A stretch of DNA of 64,000 bases, from contig NC_083639.1 in assembly GCF_963576545.1 (NCBI RefSeq), positions 21,608,118 to 21,672,117 on the forward strand, written 5' to 3'. Below are positions 58,033 through 64,000 of the stretch, piece by piece. Position 1 is the first letter of the stretch, and each line of letters starts with the position of its first letter. The position numbers were made by a program, and so were the translations under genes. Below the pieces are notes generated by a model. The model saw nothing but the letters and a program-made list of their open reading frames with translations, had not been told where the DNA came from and ran no database searches. The stretch comes from Limanda limanda (taxonomy: Eukaryota > Chordata > Actinopteri > Pleuronectiformes > Pleuronectidae).

Positions 58033-61000
58033 ATGGCTGAAAACACGTTCCCCGTCTACACGGCGGATGCGATAGTGAACTTTTACCGAACAGAGGTTCT
58101 CACCGGTCAAGAAGCGAAACACTTCACGAAGGGCGACCTGACTCCTGCTCCGAAGGTAACGTCCGTCCGCTGGTGTGTGTTCCTGCTGTCACACCAGGAG
58201 CCTTCAGCAGTAACACAACTGAACGGTTCACATCACTCACTATCCACACAGTGTGTTGTGAGTTTAAATGCCTGAGCAAAGACTCGCTTTATCAACACAA
58301 CGTAAGCGGTTAATTTAAACCCAGACATGTTACATTGTGAATAGAGGCCAAACCCATCGAAAATATTGATCAGTTTCCATTTTTGGGGTTGTCGACAAGG
58401 CCAAGACGTGGAAGATCATATTTGTATGAGAGAGTAGCACGAATAGCATGAAAGTACAAAGGTCTTTCAAAGGTTTTTAGTTTATTTCATTATTCAATTT
58501 TAAACAAATAATGCAATAGATCTAATTTGAGTGAAAAATAATAATTTATCATTCAGAAAGTTAAGTGTGCTTCATAACATTGTGAATATATATATATATA
58601 ACTCAAATTTAAAAATAAACAGTGAACATGGATAATATGAGCCACTGTATTACAGTAAATTACGACGCTTGTGACTGTTAGTTCACCATATACCCAACTC
58701 TATTACCTGAACACAGCAATAACACTGTAATGCAGGAAAAAACAAGAAAGCTGTTGTTGAAATAGCTGCATTCTATTTCTCTACTTTTAGTCTGATGGGA
58801 GAATAAACAGAAAAACATGTGATACATCGGCTCAGCCTGTGCAACATTTGATCAACAAAACATGTAATTGAGAGAGAGCGAGCAATCTGCAGATGAACTG
58901 AAAAAAGAAAATATAAGGTAGCTGCCCCCTAAATTCAGACTGATGCTTTTCCACAGAATAATAACTCAGGATTTTGTCCCTCATACCTTACACTTGGATC
59001 TTGCTACAACGGGATCATTACTCAATCAGTGTAAACAGCAGGATACTATACAAAGCAATGTGTTTCAAATTAAATGTGAGGAAAAGAACTGAAAACGTCC
59101 TTTCATCATGTTCACACCTTTGAGACTGGGTGTTAAACCAACTGTGAACATTTATGTGGCTGCACTTCATCAGGTTGTTGTGTTTTAGATGCTGTTTGGT
59201 TTGCAGTTTTCACTCTTATGTGATCATATAATCTACAGACCATTAATATAACATTTGTTATTCTCTCTTACAGCCAGAGGCAGTTCAAACACTGTACATG
59301 AGAGTGCTGCATCTCCTGTATCGTTTCAGACCCGAGTGTCACTCCATGGTAAGAGCCGTCCTTATTGATCATGTAGCACTTTACAAAAGAGCTCTTAACC
59401 TTCAACTTTATACCAGGCAGTCTCATCTATTCCATTATAATAAATGTCACATTCACCACTTGAAATTTGTATAGGATATGATGTAGTGAATGTCACAGTC
59501 TCATCACCTCATACATCTGCATTTGCTTTTCATTTGATTGTTTTTTGTTTTCCAACAGGTTCCTATTCTGGAGAACATTCAGTATCCAGTTTATCATGAG
59601 GGAGCAACTGCTATCATGAGCGTCTACATGCGCATGTGAGTTTTCTATATTCTATATATACAGTATATACCATATCTCCTGCATATACAGTTCCACAGTG
59701 AGCACCAGTTTGTAGGGGGTTTATGTGCCTCAAAATTCGATTTAATTGTTATTCACGTGTTAACGATTTAATGCTTGATTAATCTCAATTTATCACGTCC
59801 TCAATTTGCTACATTACTTACTTTTCTATATGGCTGCTTATTCATCAATTAATACAACTACTCAGAAAAATCTGAGCTCTCCTTTTCAAATCAGAAAATG
59901 CTTCCAAATATTATACAGTGTAACTTTTATTACAAGAGTGCTGAATTTTGTTTGTAAATCTTTTTTAGGCGGCAGTTTCTGCCCATGTGCCTGGTGTATG
60001 ACTTTTCATTGAATGACCTTCTAGCCCCAAGTAAGAACATGTTTCTATTCTAATTTCATCTTTCCAAAAGTTTATTCCAACAAAATCCCCACATATGACA
60101 CTGGCTACTGAACATGTACTTGTAACCAGTCCTCTGACAATGGGCTTTCTGTTCCTTTCCAGAGAAACAGAAGACTCTGACAGTTCTTAGTGCAATCATG
60201 AACTTCCTTCACTTCAGGAAGCAGAGGATGGACTTGGTCTTGGAGAAGCAGGCCAAATTTGTATGTTACACTGGTCAGAACAGGAATGAAGGCTAGCTTT
60301 TAGCCTACTGCTAACCCCCACCACCAGTGATATAGTATCTCAATAGTAACTGTTTAAAGGTTCCCACACATACACACTGTTGAAGCAAAACACACTCCTG
60401 TAAATAGTCTCACCCTATTCCAATGATCAGCAGTTTGGGGTAACTTACCAAGATAAAATCAAACTACATTAATTGAAAATACCCTGGAAAATAGTTCTGA
60501 TGTGATTAATGATTAATACAGAGTATGGACTATATTGATGATAAATCTCTTGACTGCAATCATGTTTTAATCTTGATCTTTTTTAATTAATGGGCACTTC
60601 AGTCACCGTATAACTTGATAAGGAAATTTTTTCGACAACAATCTTCTTTATATTGCTGTGTGTCTAGAGTTTCACATGTTGTAACAGTTAATTTCTCTGT
60701 TGTCAGAGGGCAGATGTGGACAGACTGCAGACTTACATCAGAAGCAATCGAGAAGCAGAGAAAAAGATCGAGATGCTGACGTAAGTCCTAGTTGTTTAGT
60801 TTCTTTATGACTATAAAACTCTCTTTGTTAAGATGTCTCCAAAAAGGTCTCCTTTAGCTTCATAGAGTGAGGACATAGTTGTAGATTTGTTAAAATCTGA
60901 TCATGTTTTTTATTTTTATGTATTTATAGATAACCCCCAAAAAACTACTGTTATTTTACAGATGGTGTCAAACTGTTTAAGTAATCCATTGATTTATAAA

Positions 61001-63901
61001 ATAGTCATCTGCAACATGTGATGCTCCAGGTCAGTTCAGGTTCATATTTTCCTTCAATGTGATATTTTGGGAACTTGGGACAGTGGCTGGACAAAAGAAG
61101 CAAATTTGAAGACACCACCCTGAACTGTCAGTGGACACTTTTTACTCATAGATTAAACAATTAGTGTGAAGAAATAAATATTAGAGATATAGTGACAATG
61201 AAAATAATGAGATTTATTATAATTATTTTCTTATTGAATCTTTTCTACTAAAATGTGTAGAGTGTCTGTTACAATGTCCTGAATTAAAGGCAACTTAACG
61301 AGTCATTCATCACAGAGCACAAACAGAAACAGCTAATTCTGACCTCTGAGAAGCTGCAACATGGAAATGTTTGACATTTAGCATGAAAAACAGATTGTTG
61401 GTCAAAGCATTTAAATCAAATTAATTGTTTTTATTCATTTAGCAAAAAACTATTTTACAGATTTTGTCATGAATGATTATTTATTAATAAATATGTTAAC
61501 ATTATCCCAAGAATGAATTAATATGAGTACGTCTTCTACACTGACATGAATGATGAAAGTCGTAATTCACTTTGCAGTGGGATTTGTAAATATTTACTTT
61601 TTCCTTGTTCAGCACCATCCCACCGGAGCAGCAGGCCGAGGCAGACGAGCTGGCAGCCGCTGTGTCTGAACTTCAGGCCACCACCATGCATGAATGCCAG
61701 GAAGTGGTAGGATGAAACACAGTCAGAAAAATACATAATTGAAGTTACATAAATAAAGCTGTTTATAGTAAAGCCCTTTGCTGTGTGAGCTGTTATGTCA
61801 AAGCAAAATCAACTCATTTTCTTTCAGAATGTAAAAAACGATTGCATCGCTGAGTGGAAAACCAAAATCGCAGAGAAGTCTCAGAAACTGGTATGTGACT
61901 GTGACTTAAATATGAAACAATTATATGAATTTGGGGTGGTTTCCCAAAACCTCCTCAGAGAGGTAGCTAAAATATACCAACATACAGTAAGAGCAGAGGC
62001 CTTCTATTAAAGAGGTGTGTGTCTGTGTGTGAGACAGGCCCATATGAAAGTGGACGTCAGCAACCTGAAAGAAGACATCGGCAAACTCAAGTCTCAGATC
62101 GTGGAGTCTCCTGAGGAGCTGAAGACTCAGATGGAGAGGATGAGGGAGAACGTCAAGAACATCAAGACCTCCATTGTAAGTGAGAGAGAAACCTGGGAGA
62201 TCAGTGTTGAAGGGAGGTCAGACTGACATGTGTAACCGGGAGTGATGAGTGTGTGTTGTTATGATTTCAGACAGAAACGGATGAGCGAGTGGTGGAGCTG
62301 CAGAACATGGTGCAGACTGTGACTCACACTGAGGCGGAGATCCAGCAGATGTACAACCTGCTGCAGGACCTGGAGAGCAGCATGAACAACGCCAAGCAGA
62401 GGCAGGAGATGGTACGTCTACAAGATCTCTGTATTTATGTCCAATTAGCAAATAAACACTTGATGAGTAACTATTTCACCATCAGCAAATACATCATGAA
62501 GGAGAAAATGTCACTTATATCCTGTTGAAGCATCAAAATAAATATATAAGTCTGTTCAAACACAATGTTCTAGATAAAGTTCAGAGCAACATGGTGCCTT
62601 GTTTCTACTGCAAACACTTTTTCATGGGCCCAGGAACAATGTTAGGACCTCGGGAACTTTTACCTTTATTAAAAACCAAACAACAGGGTCTGAATTAAAT
62701 TCTTCTTAATGAGATTCATGGTGTTAAAAAAAAACAGCCCCAGGGGAGAACATTAGATATATGTTGTAAATGTAAGGTTTGTGTATTAGTAGTATATCAC
62801 CAATATTAAAGGGATAGTTCACTGAAAAATTCAAATTCACTTATTATCTTTGCTGAGTAAGCAATGGGGCGGGTCTTCACTGAAGGAACAGTCCTCTTTA
62901 ATTGATTCAGTGTTTGAGTCCTCAAAACACTTTTGGAGTTTCAGGGGTGAACAGTGTTGCAGCCAAATCCAATGCAATTGAAGTAAATGGTTACCACTTC
63001 TTCAAATGTAAAGAAAACGACAGAAAAAAACAAGTGCTTCAGTGGTGTCATCCAAGTGTCCGCAAGCCCTGACATTCATATTGCACTTGAAACAAGGTAA
63101 TTTACACCATGTTTCTAGTCTAAACGTCCTGCGAGCCTCCTCTGGAGAGAAGCACTCACATTCGCAAACAGACAAACCAAGCTGTCGCCCAAGGGTACGC
63201 AAAGGTAGCATCTCTACTTCCTGTAGAGGACATTTAGGATAAAAACATGAAATAAATGAAGCTGTTTAGAGTGCTGCTTTGGTTAGTCATCTGATGGTAG
63301 TGGTGATGATTATGATGCTACTTACAGCTGGTTTTAGCCAACAGCTTGCTCAAACAGATCTTTACTTTTGGCCGTACCATACATGGCTTGTAAACACAGT
63401 GAGAAAAACTGTCTTGCTGGGTTCTTCAGTGATTTTTAAAAATATTTATTGTATCAGTAATCTGCAATCTGCTCTATGGCGGATCTTCAAGACCAACACT
63501 TTGACATTTTTTGGTTCTATCATCTCCACATCAGCAATAAGGCTCTTTTACCAATTCTCCTTCTGAATGAAGTTTCAGCTTCTTAGCTACTGTATCAGCT
63601 CACTCACCACACCCCACTCCATTGAAGAGTTAACTTCATTTAAGCATTTGTCCTTGTAATTTATCCAGTGTGAATGCATGTTTCCAGTTGACTTGATTCT
63701 GTCTTGCATCTGTGTGCTCGTGCAGTACCAGGAGCTGACTGCTCAGTATGAGAAGAAGCAGAAGGAGATAAAGAACCTGTGTGTGGAGGAGGCTCAGGTG
63801 AAGAGAGCTCAGGGCATGAAGCTGGACAAAGAGTCCAAGCAGAACATCCGGAGGCAGATGAAGAAGGAGATGAAGGAGAATCACGTTCAAGACATTCTGG
63901 G
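58033..63901 (+). CDS. nuf2: Kinetochore protein Nuf2 (3' end beyond the window)
   Basis: Eleven exons in frame: 58033-58155, 59274-59348, 59559-59635, 59969-60030, 60163-60260, 60707-60780, 61613-61706, 61828-61890, 62038-62175, 62271-62411, 63726-63901. They code for 373 residues plus two bases; human NUF2 has 464, so about 90 residues lie to the right. Nuf2 pairs with Ndc80 in the NDC80 complex that holds microtubules at kinetochores (family knowledge). Residues 1 to about 165 form the calponin-homology head (MAENTFPVYTADAIVNFYR, RMDLVLEKQAKF). The rest is coiled coil rich in Glu, Lys and Gln. The ATG at 58033 was chosen over an in-frame one at 57979 because it matches the family start and has A at -3 and G at +4. 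Exon 9 has a TG-rich acceptor tract. Confidence 0.95.
58156..59273. other. nuf2 intron 1
   Basis: 1.1 kb, AT-rich with a short (TA)n run near 58589-58600. No element or exon recognised. Confidence 0.5.
60781..61612. other. nuf2 intron 6
   Basis: About 830 bp of AT-rich sequence, nothing recognised. Introns 2, 3, 4, 5, 7, 8 and 9 are short and plain. Confidence 0.45.
62811..63245 (+). repeat. Dispersed repeat starting 'attaaagggatagttcac'
   Basis: In nuf2 intron 10. The opening 'attaaagggatagttcactgaaaaattcaaattcac' with 'gcaatggggcgggt' and later 'ctcctctggagagaagcactcac' is the pattern of a very frequent fish repeat. The right edge is uncertain; no inverted end was found with confidence. 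The rest of intron 10 shows nothing recognisable. Confidence 0.55.
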
Positions 63902-64000
63902 GTAACACAATTTTGACACAATTAGTCAATAGAAAACATTTGAGAACCCTGCTCTGTTAAATAAAATATGAAATAACCTAAACCTACCTGTTCACCAGGC

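Overview
The window reads as nuclear DNA of a ray-finned fish, probably a percomorph teleost (inference). It has split vertebrate genes with GT-AG introns, AT-rich spacers, long CA/TG microsatellites and many dispersed repeats of kinds common in teleost genomes. I see no prokaryotic operons, CRISPR arrays or phage.

Five protein-coding genes are supported, and I joined their exons in frame by hand. From left to right they are: cldn19 (minus, four coding exons, 8369-15902, 208 aa, tight-junction claudin-19); p3h1 (minus, fifteen coding exons, 33494-43484, 906 aa, ER collagen prolyl 3-hydroxylase 1); the C1orf50 homologue (plus, five exons, 46201-48820, 188 aa); ap5b1 (minus, three exons, 49512-55958, 953 aa, AP-5 adaptor beta subunit); and nuf2 (plus, eleven exons from 58033, cut by the window end, NDC80 kinetochore complex). 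The cldn19 - p3h1 - C1orf50 order matches human 1p34.2, which supports the ortholog names. C1orf50 and ap5b1 are tail to tail, with poly(A) signals only tens of bases apart. p3h1/C1orf50 and ap5b1/nuf2 are head to head across 2.7 kb and 2.1 kb.

The rest is non-coding. Positions 1-8.3 kb hold dispersed repeats, a broken MADF-like (transposon-derived) coding relic, a 22-bp tandem repeat and a piggyBac-like MITE. The 17-kb spacer between cldn19 and p3h1 has no exon I can support. It carries microsatellites and a decayed LINE with a restriction-like endonuclease (about 27.94-29.26 kb). The introns of C1orf50 and ap5b1 hold well-bounded DNA transposons: two with perfect 8-bp target-site duplications, and one flanked by an abnormal 58-bp direct duplication.

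The genes do not form a pathway. They are a conserved neighbourhood of unrelated housekeeping and tissue genes. I found no new multi-gene system. The best leads are a long Lys/Ala-rich tail with 12-residue repeats in p3h1, a (GT)11 tract in place of a normal polypyrimidine tract at a p3h1 splice acceptor, the 58-bp duplication around a transposon in ap5b1 intron 1, and a triplicated SINE tail just upstream of nuf2.
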